Origin: Candidatus Gastranaerophilales bacterium
GTDB taxonomy: Bacteria; Cyanobacteriota; Vampirovibrionia; Gastranaerophilales; Gastranaerophilaceae
NCBI GenBank assembly: GCA_944325885.1
Contig: CALVBT010000002.1
Coordinates: 1-64,000 of the forward strand
Direction: 5' to 3'
DNA: 64,000 nt
The translations under genes and the position numbers were made by a program. The notes below the pieces were generated by a model. That model was not told where the DNA came from. It made no database searches and saw only the letters and a list, made by a program, of their open reading frames with translations. Below are positions 8,540 to 16,959 of this stretch, piece by piece; the stretch's first letter is position 1; each line of letters begins with the position of its first letter.

Positions 8540-9158
8540 GTAAGCTCTCCTTTATAACAGCATTGATATATAGTTTTACATTTTCTTTTATGATTTTAAT
8601 ATCTTCTTTAGAAAAATCCTTTTGTCCGAGCTGCCTAAGGGAAAAAGCAGGTAATATTCTCGGAGAATTTACCTGAGAAAGCAAAAAAAGTGTCTTGAAT
8701 ATAACCAGCCTGTCATCAGGTTCTTTGTTTAAAACTCTTGCGACAACACTTCTCATATAATCAAGAACAGGTGATTTTACAATGAAGTCGGGTCTTTGCT
8801 GCTCTTTTAAAAGCAAAACTATTAAGTCAGAAGAAATATTTGTATAGAAGAAATCAACGAATTTGTCAGCTATTGTTGTCAATAAACTTGTACATTCATC
8901 TATACTCATATCCTTCGGGTTTTTGTTTAAATCAAGAAAACCTTTAGAATATTCAATTTGTTTTTCAAGAAGGTTTTCTATAATACCGTTATATAGTTCT
9001 TGTTTTCCGCCCCAGTAATAAGAAATCATACAGAGATTTACATTTGCCTTTTTGCAAATTTCTCTGATGCTTGTTCCGTCAAAGCCTTTTTGTGCAAAAA
9101 GAGTGGTTGCGGCTTCGAGGATTCTGGATTTTGAATTTTCGTCTTTAGGTTTTTTCAT
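8529..9158 (-). CDS. TetR-family regulator of the efflux operon (CecR-like)
   Basis: A 209-residue TetR-type repressor. The helix-turn-helix is clear in RILEAATTLFAQKGFDGTSI and REICKKANVNLCMISYYWGG (residues 12-55). The C-terminal ligand domain follows. It is the first gene of a six-gene operon encoding a complete ABC / adaptor / TolC pump, the same gene set as E. coli cecR-ybhGFSR, except that here an outer-membrane channel is added. It most likely represses its own operon until a toxic ligand binds. A palindrome sits between the promoter hexamers upstream. Confidence 0.9.
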   Translation of the reverse strand: MKKPKDENSKSRILEAATTLFAQKGFDGTSIREICKKANVNLCMISYYWGGKQELYNGIIENLLEKQIEYSKGFLDLNKNPKDMSIDECTSLLTTIADKFVDFFYTNISSDLIVLLLKEQQRPDFIVKSPVLDYMRSVVARVLNKEPDDRLVIFKTLFLLSQVNSPRILPAFSLRQLGQKDFSKEDIKIIKENVKLYINAVIKESLHEN

Positions 9159-9192
9159 AAATTTTAATAGGTGCTTCTGTTTTATATTTTAA

Positions 9193-9222
9193 ATAATAAA
9201 ACAAACGTTTGATTTTTGTCAA
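9193..9222 (-). promoter_or_regulatory. Promoter and TetR operator of the efflux operon
   Basis: On the minus strand TTGACA (9222-9217), 18 bases, TATTAT (9198-9193). The spacer contains the perfect palindrome CAAACGTTTG (9202-9211), which extends to 18 bp with one mismatched pair. A repressor bound there would cover both hexamers, the classic TetR arrangement. Confidence 0.8.
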
Positions 9223-9234
9223 GAACGTACATGC

Positions 9235-9266
9235 AAAAAAGTGTACTCTTATGCATAAGAGTACAC
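9235..9266 (-). terminator. Rho-independent terminator of the gene at 9290-9928
   Basis: A perfect 26-bp inverted repeat at 9241-9266 (11-bp arms starting GTGTACTC, loop TGCA) followed on the minus strand by six T. It lies between the end of the secreted-protein gene and the TetR promoter and insulates the efflux operon. Confidence 0.85.
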
Positions 9267-9289
9267 AAAGCTATTGATGAAACTTTTAA

Positions 9290-9928
9290 TTACAGCTGAT
9301 GATAGTCTGTGTAGACATCGCTTTCGTCATCGTGCAGTTTTGTTTTTATTATGCAGGCTTCGTTTTCTATAGGCACCATCAAAAAGACTTCTTCTTCGCC
9401 CATAGGCTCTATAGTTACTTCTCCTACAAGTTCACCGCTGATTTTTTTATATTCTTTTTTTATTTTTTTATGAGAAAAATATTCTTCTGTTTTTTGCTGC
9501 GGATAAACTCCTATAAGAGTGGCCCCCGCGCAGGCTGCTCCGGCTGAGCCAAGAATATACAAAAGACCTTTGTGTGCTTTGCCAAAAGTGTTGTCAGCCA
9601 CTTTTTCATTGTAGCTTCCTACTGCTATTTCTTTAGGCAAATCCATTAAATCTTTAATAGACAGTTTGTTGTTTAATATTTTATTTACAGCTTCATCTGC
9701 AATTGCATTCATCGGCATTATTACTTCAAGAGAGTGGTTTGTCAGATTTGTGAGTGTAACCTGAAAAACTCTGTAGTCATTTTTTAAGTCGCTTTTTAAA
9801 TCAATTTCACTTGCGCTCACAGAAACATGTTCCGGATGACATGCCCATCCTGTTGTGTCTATAGGAATGGCGAATCCTGCTTCGCATACAGATAATAAAA
9901 CCAACACTAAAGATAAGAATTTTTTCAT
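9290..9928 (-). CDS. Secreted or membrane-anchored protein, unknown function
   Basis: A 212-residue protein I do not recognise. It starts with a clear signal peptide (MKKFLSLVLVLLSVCEAGFA, then IPID). A beta-rich segment with VFQVTLTNLTNHSLEV at residues 53-68 resembles an immunoglobulin-like or DUF-type strand pattern. A hydrophobic glycine/alanine-rich stretch (GLLYILGSAGAACAGATLIG, about residues 121-140) could be a membrane helix, followed by a lysine-rich stretch and an acidic C-terminus. It stands alone between two opposite operons and has its own terminator. Confidence 0.75.
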   Translation of the reverse strand: MKKFLSLVLVLLSVCEAGFAIPIDTTGWACHPEHVSVSASEIDLKSDLKNDYRVFQVTLTNLTNHSLEVIMPMNAIADEAVNKILNNKLSIKDLMDLPKEIAVGSYNEKVADNTFGKAHKGLLYILGSAGAACAGATLIGVYPQQKTEEYFSHKKIKKEYKKISGELVGEVTIEPMGEEEVFLMVPIENEACIIKTKLHDDESDVYTDYHQL

Positions 9929-10033
9929 ACAATAATAATACTCTAAATTTTCTGTTTTGCCTACAGTATTTTTTGATGTTTTTAATTTTTGTCTTACTTG
10001 TTTTTTTACTGTTGTTGAAGGATTATCAATTGT

Positions 10034-10927
10034 ATGAACAACTCTGTTTTTAGTATTACAATTTTGTGTCTTGCTGTCGGTTTGAGAATAGTGTCAAACT
10101 GTATGAGCAATGTCTATCAAAAAAAGCTTACTTCAAAAGCTATTGACCCTCTGTTCATAAATGCGCTTACTTATACTATGCTGAGTGTTTTATGTTTGCC
10201 TTTTGTGTTTGTGACAGGGCTTTTTGAGGCTGAAAAAGGCTTTTGGCTGTATGCTGTTCTTGTTGGGATATTCGGCGCACTGGGCAACGGATTTTTGATA
10301 AAAGCATTAAAAAACGGTGATTTGTCCATACTCGGGCCGATAAACGCCTACAAACCTATTGTAAGTATTATTTTTGCTGTTATCCTGTTAAAAGAAATCC
10401 CTAATTTGTGGGGAATATTGGGGATACTGCTCGTTGTTGCCGGCAGTTATTTTGTTTTGAATACTACAGAGGAGAAGTTCTCTTTTGCATTGTTAAAAAA
10501 TAAAGAAATCAGATACAGGTTCTTGAGCCTGTTTTTCTGCGGAACAGAGGCTGTCTTTATAAAAAAGACAATATTGTTGTCCTCTGTAGAAAATGCTTTT
10601 ATTGCATGGTGCTTTTTTGGCGCATTGTTTTCTCTGTCGTTATTGGGTTTTGCACGTATAGACCTTAAAGAACAGATACCTGTTTTTGAAAAGAAAAATT
10701 TGTTTTTTGTTGCCGGAATAATTCTTTGTGTCGGAGTTATGCAGTTTACGACAAATTTTGTGTTCCGTCTTATAGATGTTGCGTATGCATTGTCTTTGTT
10801 TCAGTTAGGGGCTATTTTGAGCGTGGTTTTGGGATGGAAGTATTTTAGGGAAAAGCATATCCTTGTGAGATTGGCAGGCTCTTTTGTAATGGTTGCGGGT
10901 GCAGTTGTTATTATCCTGTATAATTAA
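10034..10927 (+). CDS. EamA / drug-metabolite transporter family permease
   Basis: A 297-residue integral membrane protein with about ten membrane helices in two five-helix repeats, the EamA (DMT) architecture. The end of the first repeat, LKNGDLSILGPINAYKPIVSIIFAVILLKE, has the conserved proline and glutamate of that family. GAAGGA lies 15 bases upstream of the ATG. The substrate is unknown; relatives move amino acids, nucleobases or sugars. The methyltransferase gene begins 4 bases after the stop. Confidence 0.88.
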   Translation: MNNSVFSITILCLAVGLRIVSNCMSNVYQKKLTSKAIDPLFINALTYTMLSVLCLPFVFVTGLFEAEKGFWLYAVLVGIFGALGNGFLIKALKNGDLSILGPINAYKPIVSIIFAVILLKEIPNLWGILGILLVVAGSYFVLNTTEEKFSFALLKNKEIRYRFLSLFFCGTEAVFIKKTILLSSVENAFIAWCFFGALFSLSLLGFARIDLKEQIPVFEKKNLFFVAGIILCVGVMQFTTNFVFRLIDVAYALSLFQLGAILSVVLGWKYFREKHILVRLAGSFVMVAGAVVIILYN

Positions 10928-10931
10928 AATT

Positions 10932-11606
10932 ATGTTTGAAGATATAAAGAATAATATAGACTTTTTTATAAGGAGCAAAACAGCATTTTCTCGCAAAAAT
11001 TATGAGGAAAAAGACGAGAACGCTCTTAATTATAATTTTTTGGAAAATTTGTACACCTTTGATGTCCTGTCTGCTTATTTTAATCCGAGTCCCCGTAACT
11101 GTGCATCTGTTCTGGATATAGGCTGCAAAAACTGGTCTTATGTAAAAGGTGAGTACAATTTTTTTAAGACATTTTGTTCGGAATTTGTTTTGGAGGGCGT
11201 GGAGATAGATGTTCATAGATTGTATAAAAATTTTTATTCAAGATATGAGTATGCAAAGTTTTATATGAAAGGGCTGAAAAATACAAATTACATAGAGGGC
11301 AATTTGCTGGATATAGAAAGGGATTATGATTTTATTATCTGGTTTTTGCCTTTTGTAACACAAAATCCTCACATATACTGGGGGCTGCCCAAAAAATTTT
11401 TTATGCCGGAAAAATTATTGCAGCACGCATACAGCCTGTTAAAAAAACAAGGTCAGCTTCTTATTGTAAATCAGGGTAAAGACGAGGCTGATATCCAAAA
11501 GCAAATGCTTGATAAACTGAATATAAAATACGAAGAAAAAGGGATTGTGAAAAGTGAATTTTTGCAGTACAAAAACGATAGATACGCATTTTTAATTGAA
11601 AAATAG
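10932..11606 (+). CDS. Putative SAM-dependent methyltransferase
   Basis: A 224-residue protein. VLDIGCKNWSYVKG (about residues 52-65) is a class I methyltransferase motif I, followed by VEIDVHRLYKNF as motif II; the acidic residue that would bind the ribose is the E or D there. YDFIIWFLPFV fits motif IV, though the family's usual catalytic sequence is not evident. The start at 10932, right after the EamA stop, is preferred over an in-frame ATG at 10893 inside the upstream gene; neither has a strong ribosome-binding site. The substrate is not predictable. Confidence 0.75.
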   Translation: MFEDIKNNIDFFIRSKTAFSRKNYEEKDENALNYNFLENLYTFDVLSAYFNPSPRNCASVLDIGCKNWSYVKGEYNFFKTFCSEFVLEGVEIDVHRLYKNFYSRYEYAKFYMKGLKNTNYIEGNLLDIERDYDFIIWFLPFVTQNPHIYWGLPKKFFMPEKLLQHAYSLLKKQGQLLIVNQGKDEADIQKQMLDKLNIKYEEKGIVKSEFLQYKNDRYAFLIEK

Positions 11607-11625
11607 TTAATCAGGAGTTTATAAA

Positions 11626-13371
11626 ATGGCTAACGATTTAAATTTTGAATTGAACCTTTCTCACGAAGAACTTGTTAAAAGAACATCAAAAGAGTGCTTG
11701 ATTCCAAAAGAAATGCTCAAAGCTGACGCCCCCGAGTATGAAGCTCTTGCTCAGGGCGATAAACAAGCACTGAAACATCTTGTCAAAGCAGCAAAAGCAA
11801 TGGATGAGGTGTTTATGATTCAGGACAATCCTGACAATCTTGCTTTTAAAGCTTTTTTGGAAGAAGAAACAGCAAAAGGCAATGAAGATGCAAAAATGAC
11901 TCTTGCTTTGTTCAATGCCCAAATCGGTATGAATGCTGTGGACTCTGAGGCGAATAAGATTTTTCTTGCAAAAAACCATGGCGAATTAGCAGGCAAAGGC
12001 TTTTATCCTGTAGATTTGACAAAAGAAGAGTTCCATAAAATTTTAATAAAAATGTTAAATGAAGGAAAAATTCAAGAGGTAAAAGATATCCTCAATCAAC
12101 GCTCTATGGTTGTGCGTGAAGGCGATATCCTCAAGGGAATCGACTATACTGAATATTTTGCAAAACAGTTTGATTATATTGCAGATGAACTGGAGGCTGC
12201 TGCAGAAGTTTCTACAAACGAGGACTTTAATAAATATCTCAAACTGCAGGCAATTGCACTTTGTGAAAACAATCCCAAAAACGATGCTTATGCAGATAAA
12301 AAATGGGCAGAATTGCAAGATACGCCTCTGGAATTTACAATTTCACGTGAACAGTATGCAGATGAATTGACCGGCACTGTTGTAGAAAACGAAGAACTGA
12401 AAGCATTGCTGGACAAAAATGGAATAGAACCTATTTCAAAAGATTCTCTCGGCATAAGAGTGGGTATTGTTAATAAAGAAGGCACAGAAAAACTTTTGGA
12501 AATAAAAAAATATATGCCTGTTCTTGCTGAAAATATGCCATATAAAGAAGAATACGAACAAAATATCTCTCAGGACAATGACGAAAAACAGACAATGGTC
12601 GACGTTGATATTGTTACATTGAGAGGGGATGAAGGAACTTATAGAGGCGGTATTACACTTGCGCAAAACCTTCCTAACAATGACAAACCCTCACTCAAAA
12701 TCGGCGGCGGCAGAAGAAATGTTTACCACCGTCAGATAAGAATTTCCACAAGCCCTGAAGCAAAAGAAAGACGTCAGAAAAGACTCGATGCTACACTGGC
12801 TAAAGATTTTCATAAATATTACAATCAAGAAGCAGACCACTGGTTTACAATCGGGCATGAAAATGTGCATTCTCTCGGCCCAAAATCAGGCACGGAGGCT
12901 CTTGGAAAATATAAAAATATTATAGAAGAAAACAAGGCTGATATGGGTTCTCTTGCTCTTCTTGATGTGCTTGTTGACCTGGGTATGTACAGCGAAGAAG
13001 AAAAGAAACAAATCATTGTTACTTATGCAGCTGACAATTTCTTGAAAGCAAAGCCCACACTCTCTCAGGCGCACAGAGTGAGAACCGTTATGCAGACAAA
13101 ATATTTTCTGGAAAACAATGCAATATCTCTCAACAGTGACGGGCTATTGGAAATTGATATGGACAAAATGGTTCCGACTGCACAAAAAATGCTTGCAGAA
13201 ATTGTAAGAGTCCAGCTGTCCAAAGATTTTGCCTCAGGCGAAAAATATGTTCTGGACAATTTTGTCTGGACAGATGAGATGGAAATTATTTCCAAAAAAC
13301 TGAAAGAAATCGACAAATCTTTAAACGGCACGCTTGTTACACCTCTGGCAGACAAGCTCGCTCAAGAATAG
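11626..13371 (+). CDS. M49-like (dipeptidyl-peptidase III type) zinc metallopeptidase
   Basis: A 581-residue protein without signal peptide, so probably cytoplasmic. The zinc site is H411-E412-N-V-H415 in IGHENVHSLGP, and the third ligand is in the helix EENKAD at residues 434-439. HExxH followed about 20 residues later by EExKAD is the layout of bacterial M49-like peptidases, whose classical members have HExxGH and EExRAE; the one-residue-shorter HExxH is the form seen in the bacterial branch. It would trim di- or tripeptides from peptide N-termini. SD sequence AGGAG lies 10 bases before the ATG. The first 240 residues are helical. Confidence 0.8.
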   Translation: MANDLNFELNLSHEELVKRTSKECLIPKEMLKADAPEYEALAQGDKQALKHLVKAAKAMDEVFMIQDNPDNLAFKAFLEEETAKGNEDAKMTLALFNAQIGMNAVDSEANKIFLAKNHGELAGKGFYPVDLTKEEFHKILIKMLNEGKIQEVKDILNQRSMVVREGDILKGIDYTEYFAKQFDYIADELEAAAEVSTNEDFNKYLKLQAIALCENNPKNDAYADKKWAELQDTPLEFTISREQYADELTGTVVENEELKALLDKNGIEPISKDSLGIRVGIVNKEGTEKLLEIKKYMPVLAENMPYKEEYEQNISQDNDEKQTMVDVDIVTLRGDEGTYRGGITLAQNLPNNDKPSLKIGGGRRNVYHRQIRISTSPEAKERRQKRLDATLAKDFHKYYNQEADHWFTIGHENVHSLGPKSGTEALGKYKNIIEENKADMGSLALLDVLVDLGMYSEEEKKQIIVTYAADNFLKAKPTLSQAHRVRTVMQTKYFLENNAISLNSDGLLEIDMDKMVPTAQKMLAEIVRVQLSKDFASGEKYVLDNFVWTDEMEIISKKLKEIDKSLNGTLVTPLADKLAQE

Positions 13372-13403
13372 ATTTAATTTATTTTTTTTAACAGGCAATT
13401 TTT

Positions 13404-13445
13404 CCCTTTAAAATGTTTTTATATATATAAGGATATTTTAAAGGG
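13404..13445 (+). promoter_or_regulatory. Hairpin that hides the glucosaminidase ribosome-binding site
   Basis: Perfect 11-bp inverted repeat CCCTTTAAAAT (13404-13414) and ATTTTAAAGGG (13435-13445) with a 20-base AU-rich loop. The right arm contains the only Shine-Dalgarno sequence, AAAGGG, 7 bases before the ATG at 13453. The folded RNA should block initiation. Confidence 0.65.
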
Positions 13446-13452
13446 ATTTTCT

Positions 13453-14172
13453 ATGAGTTTTGATTCGTTAGGAAATATGAATTTTAACTATAATTTCATG
13501 ACGGCACCCGGCATGTTTAATACTTATGCATTGCCGGATTATTCGAATTATACGATTATCCCGCCTATGGATTTTGGATTTCCGAATGTAGATTTATCAA
13601 AAATGTTTGAAACTGTGCTGGGTCTTTATAATCAGCAGCAGTCATTATTCGCAAAAAATCTGGAATCACTAACAGCTGCAATGGATACCTTTAGTTTTTC
13701 AAATGCAAATTACGGCAATTACAATTATGATATTTCAACGGAATTTAAAGGTACGGCCGCAGATTTGGACAAACATCTGGACGGTGTCTTAAAAGGAAAG
13801 GGTGCAAAACTCCTTGAACTGCAGAAAAAATACGGAGTCAGTGCCTCTATCCTGGCCGCAATTGCAATCCATGAAAGCGCAAACGGTACAAGTGATGCAG
13901 CCAAGAACAAAAATAATGTCGGCGGTGTTATGTCTGCCTCGAGCGGTTTTAAAGAACTTGCAACATTTGACAGTGTCGATGAGTGCTTGGAAGCAATGGC
14001 CAGCAATTTAAAAAGAAATTATATCGGTCAAGGATTGAGATCAATTTCACAGGTCTTCCAAAAATATTGTCCAATAGGAGCGCATAATGATCCGAATGGT
14101 TTAAACAGCAGCTGGGGTGCAAGAGTCGATTATTATAACAGACAGATTTTGAATTCGGCTTCTGTTGCTTAG
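13453..14172 (+). CDS. Glucosaminidase-domain peptidoglycan hydrolase
   Basis: A 239-residue protein. The C-terminal half (about residues 105-235) is a glucosaminidase / lysozyme-like domain of the FlgJ / LytG type: ASILAAIAIHESANGTSDAA carries the catalytic glutamate E141, then NNVGGV (the usual NNxxGI), FDSVDECLEAMASNLKRNYI, and the C-terminal W-x-x-R-V-D-Y-Y pattern. It should cut the glycan backbone of peptidoglycan. The first 90 residues are rich in Y, N and F and have no classical signal peptide, so how it reaches the wall is unclear. Its ribosome-binding site sits in a hairpin. Confidence 0.85.
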   Translation: MSFDSLGNMNFNYNFMTAPGMFNTYALPDYSNYTIIPPMDFGFPNVDLSKMFETVLGLYNQQQSLFAKNLESLTAAMDTFSFSNANYGNYNYDISTEFKGTAADLDKHLDGVLKGKGAKLLELQKKYGVSASILAAIAIHESANGTSDAAKNKNNVGGVMSASSGFKELATFDSVDECLEAMASNLKRNYIGQGLRSISQVFQKYCPIGAHNDPNGLNSSWGARVDYYNRQILNSASVA

Positions 14173-14175
14173 CTT

Positions 14176-15216
14176 TTATTTTACGTCACGTACTTTTTTC
14201 CATGCAGCAGGCAGATAGATATCTCTGTAGCGTATATACGCTTTGTGTGAAGGTATCAGACAGTAATATGCAGGCTCAAATCCATTTTCTCTTAATGCAA
14301 TATGAACTGGAGATGTGTCAAATACTCTTACCTGTTTGTTGTTGATATATTTCAGATGAGTTTCATCTTCAAGTTCAAAAGAATAAATATGGTCTGACGG
14401 CAGTACTCCTAAAACAAAAAGTCCGTTTTGGGGTAAAACTTTATTTATTTTTTTGAATATGTCTTCAGCTTCACTTATGTTAGTTAGGCTGGATAGTTCA
14501 AAATCATAGTCATCACTCTTGCTCAAAATATGATAAAGAGCGTTTTGGAATATAACAACCCCTGTTTTTTTAGGTTCTAGAATTTTGTCTATATCTTTTA
14601 TATTTCCGGATTTAAATTGAATTAAATCTTTTGTTTTTTGTTTGTTTGGTGTTACAACAATATTGTTTTTATCAAACAATTTGTTGTAATGGTTTTTTAG
14701 CCCCTCTCCATAATAAGAATAAGGTATAAATGTATTAAAGTATGTATAAAATTTATCTCTTATAGAATCTGCTGTTTCTTTTTTTACCGGCTTTTCTATA
14801 AATACTGATTTTTCAGGATATGTCGGGAAGAGTATCTGTTCTTCTTCTGAATATTGAGAAACACCGTATAGAGGTTTTCCGTGTTCGTTTATTTGTTTTA
14901 TAACTTCGGGAAAATCATAGCCCGTAATTTTATATTTTTTATTTTTATTTATTTCATCAAGGACAATAAGCAGACTGTAGCTCTTCTGCCCTAATGAACA
15001 GCCGAATTCTGCAATGTTTGTGCCGTTAGGAAAGTATTTTTTTAAATAATCTTTTGTAAATTCAAGTGTGGAAAAGTCCCGCATAAAGGCAGTATAATTG
15101 TTGACGTTTTTTGTTTTTCCGTCATCTTTATGCACTTGTGTATAGGCCATATGTGCTTTGAAAGCAACAGGCGGGGTTTGTTTATTGTACATTGATGCAG
15201 TAGATATGTTTAACAT
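14176..15216 (-). CDS. CheR-like methyltransferase-fold protein with N-terminal FKA motif
   Basis: A 346-residue protein. IAEFGCSLGQKSYSLLIVLDE (near residue 68) is a methyltransferase motif I of the CheR-like kind, where EIAxxGCSxGxExYSLAM is typical. YKITGYDFPEVI gives motif II and TGVVIFQNALYHIL motif IV, matching CheR's D-x-I-x-x-R-N-V-L region. There is no sign of other chemotaxis genes, so the substrate is unlikely to be a chemoreceptor. The N-terminus holds the short motif VAFKA (F19-K20-A21) shared with several unrelated proteins in this window. No strong ribosome-binding site is visible; ATG at residue 9 is an alternative start. Confidence 0.7.
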   Translation of the reverse strand: MLNISTASMYNKQTPPVAFKAHMAYTQVHKDDGKTKNVNNYTAFMRDFSTLEFTKDYLKKYFPNGTNIAEFGCSLGQKSYSLLIVLDEINKNKKYKITGYDFPEVIKQINEHGKPLYGVSQYSEEEQILFPTYPEKSVFIEKPVKKETADSIRDKFYTYFNTFIPYSYYGEGLKNHYNKLFDKNNIVVTPNKQKTKDLIQFKSGNIKDIDKILEPKKTGVVIFQNALYHILSKSDDYDFELSSLTNISEAEDIFKKINKVLPQNGLFVLGVLPSDHIYSFELEDETHLKYINNKQVRVFDTSPVHIALRENGFEPAYYCLIPSHKAYIRYRDIYLPAAWKKVRDVK

Positions 15217-15230
15217 ATTTGTGCTAAAAC

Positions 15231-15261
15231 TTGAAAATAAAAAATTTTGCTATGTTATAAT
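15231..15261 (+). promoter_or_regulatory. Extended -10 promoter of the prenyl synthase-lepB pair
   Basis: TGTTATAAT (extended -10, hexamer 15256-15261) with TTGAAA at 15231-15236, spacing 19. Transcription would begin near 15268, which rules out the in-frame TTG at 15261 as the start codon and supports the TTG at 15288. Confidence 0.6.
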
Positions 15262-15287
15262 TGAAAAAAATACAGGGGTGTAATATA

Positions 15288-16289
15288 TTGGCGGATTTGG
15301 CTTTTAACGACAATTATAAAAAAATAATCTTACCTGTTCAAAAAGATTTGGAATTGTTTGAAGAAACAATTTTAAAATATTTTTCAAAACAGGAGAAAGA
15401 ACAAAAAGGCGAGTATAGCCAGATTTTGCCTATCATAAAAGAGTTTTTGTCTAATAAAGGCAAAAGGCTCAGACCTGTTTTGATATTTTTGTTTGCAAGA
15501 GCATTGGGAAATGATGTTGATTCGGAGTGTATAAAACTGGCGGTCATAAATGAACTTATACATAATGCAACCCTTATACATGACGATATTATAGATTGTG
15601 CCGCAATACGAAGAGGCAAAAAAACTTTGAACTTTGACTATGACAGCAAACTAGCCGTTCTTGCCGGAGATTATCTTTTGAGTGAAGTTTTAAATATTAT
15701 GTCTGATATTTCTGATGACGAAATCCGAAAGCTTCATTCAAAAGCTGTGTCCAAAATTATCCTTGGCGAACTCAACCAGTATTTTAACCGTTTTAAATTA
15801 TTTTCCATAGAAGATTATGTGAAAAAATCAAAAGATAAAACCGCAAGACTCTTTGAGGCGGGATTGTTGTCTGTATATTATTCTCTAAAAGATGACATAA
15901 ATTATACTGAAGAAATAAAGGATAATATAAAAAATTTTGCTGACAATTTCGGTATAGGTTTTCAGATTTCGAATGACATAGAAAACTTTAATACACCGGA
16001 TAAAGTCAATGAAGACGCTCATAACGGGGATTTTAGCGCACCTTTTATATATTATGCACAGCAAAAATTAGGAAATGAAACTGCTGCTATCAACAATATT
16101 GCACTCGCCGTGAAAACAATCAGACAGGACAAAAATTGTGATGCGCTGCCAAAATCAAAAAAACTTGCGCAAAATTACCTGAACTTGGCTATTGAAAATA
16201 TATCTTTTCTTGAGGATAATCTTTATAAAAAAGCAATCATAGATTTGTGTAATTTATATTCAGGCAAAATAAACAGTAATGATGGATAA
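15288..16289 (+). CDS. Polyprenyl diphosphate synthase family protein
   Basis: A 333-residue trans-isoprenyl diphosphate synthase homologue. The start is a TTG at 15288, with AGGGGTG 7 bases upstream. GKRLRP and the first aspartate-rich motif HDDIID are intact. The second aspartate-rich motif, normally DDxxD, reads SNDIENF, and the lysine-rich tail motif that follows is also eroded (NEDAHNGDFSAP instead of GKxxGxDxxxGKxTxP). Relatives make the lipid chains for quinones or undecaprenyl carriers. With the second site altered it could be a slow enzyme, or a partner subunit of a heterodimer. It overlaps lepB by 11 bases. Confidence 0.82.
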   Translation: MADLAFNDNYKKIILPVQKDLELFEETILKYFSKQEKEQKGEYSQILPIIKEFLSNKGKRLRPVLIFLFARALGNDVDSECIKLAVINELIHNATLIHDDIIDCAAIRRGKKTLNFDYDSKLAVLAGDYLLSEVLNIMSDISDDEIRKLHSKAVSKIILGELNQYFNRFKLFSIEDYVKKSKDKTARLFEAGLLSVYYSLKDDINYTEEIKDNIKNFADNFGIGFQISNDIENFNTPDKVNEDAHNGDFSAPFIYYAQQKLGNETAAINNIALAVKTIRQDKNCDALPKSKKLAQNYLNLAIENISFLEDNLYKKAIIDLCNLYSGKINSNDG

Positions 16290-16959
16290 TACGGAACAAA
16301 AACAACCACAGCCTCAAAAAGAGCTGACAAAAAAGGAAAAATTTATAGCAATGCTTAAAGAAACTGTAGAAACAGTTGTCTTTGTAATTGTTATGGTAGT
16401 TATAATAAGATTTTTTATAGGCGAAATCAGATGGATTCCTTCTGCGTCAATGCGTCCGACATTGATAGAAGGCGATAGGATTTTTGTTGAAAGGTTTTCC
16501 CGTTTTTATTCTGCTCCAAAAAGAGGCGATATTATGGTCTTTTATCCGCCTGAAGAAGATATAAAAACAGATCCTCTTTCCGTGATAGAAAGATTGACCG
16601 GATTTTTCTGCAAAGATGTTGCATATATAAAAAGAGTTATCGGTGTACCCGGTGACAAACTTGAAGTAAAAGAACACGTGGACGGAACATACGAAGTTTA
16701 TATTAATGACGAACCGTTAAATGAGCCTTATATAATGAGTCCTGATGATTATATCCCCTGCAGCTCTGAAATGTTTTGCGGCCCTATGAAAATTCCTGCA
16801 GGCAACTATTTTATGATGGGTGACAATAGAGGAAACTCTCAGGATTCCAGATTCTGGGGATTTTTACCAAAAGAACGTTTTATCGGAAGAGCCGTATTTT
16901 TATTCTGGCCTCCGACAAGACTCCATATCTTTACCAGACCGCATTATGACTTAAAGTAA
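16279..16959 (+). CDS. lepB: Signal peptidase I
   Basis: A 226-residue inner-membrane peptidase that removes signal peptides from exported proteins. One membrane segment (TVVFVIVMVVIIRFFIG, residues 32-48) precedes the catalytic domain. The nucleophile S57 is in PSASMRPTL, the general base K118 in IKRVIGVPGD, and the C-terminal box is GDNRGNSQDSRFWG. The N-terminal extension is short and charged. Two adjacent ATG codons (16279 and 16282) are possible; both overlap the prenyl synthase end. Confidence 0.95.
   Translation: MMDNTEQKQPQPQKELTKKEKFIAMLKETVETVVFVIVMVVIIRFFIGEIRWIPSASMRPTLIEGDRIFVERFSRFYSAPKRGDIMVFYPPEEDIKTDPLSVIERLTGFFCKDVAYIKRVIGVPGDKLEVKEHVDGTYEVYINDEPLNEPYIMSPDDYIPCSSEMFCGPMKIPAGNYFMMGDNRGNSQDSRFWGFLPKERFIGRAVFLFWPPTRLHIFTRPHYDLK

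Noticed and set aside
13404-13445. Hairpin as terminator of the M49-like gene
   Set aside because: No T run after the stem on the plus strand, and the right arm is the ribosome-binding site of the next gene.
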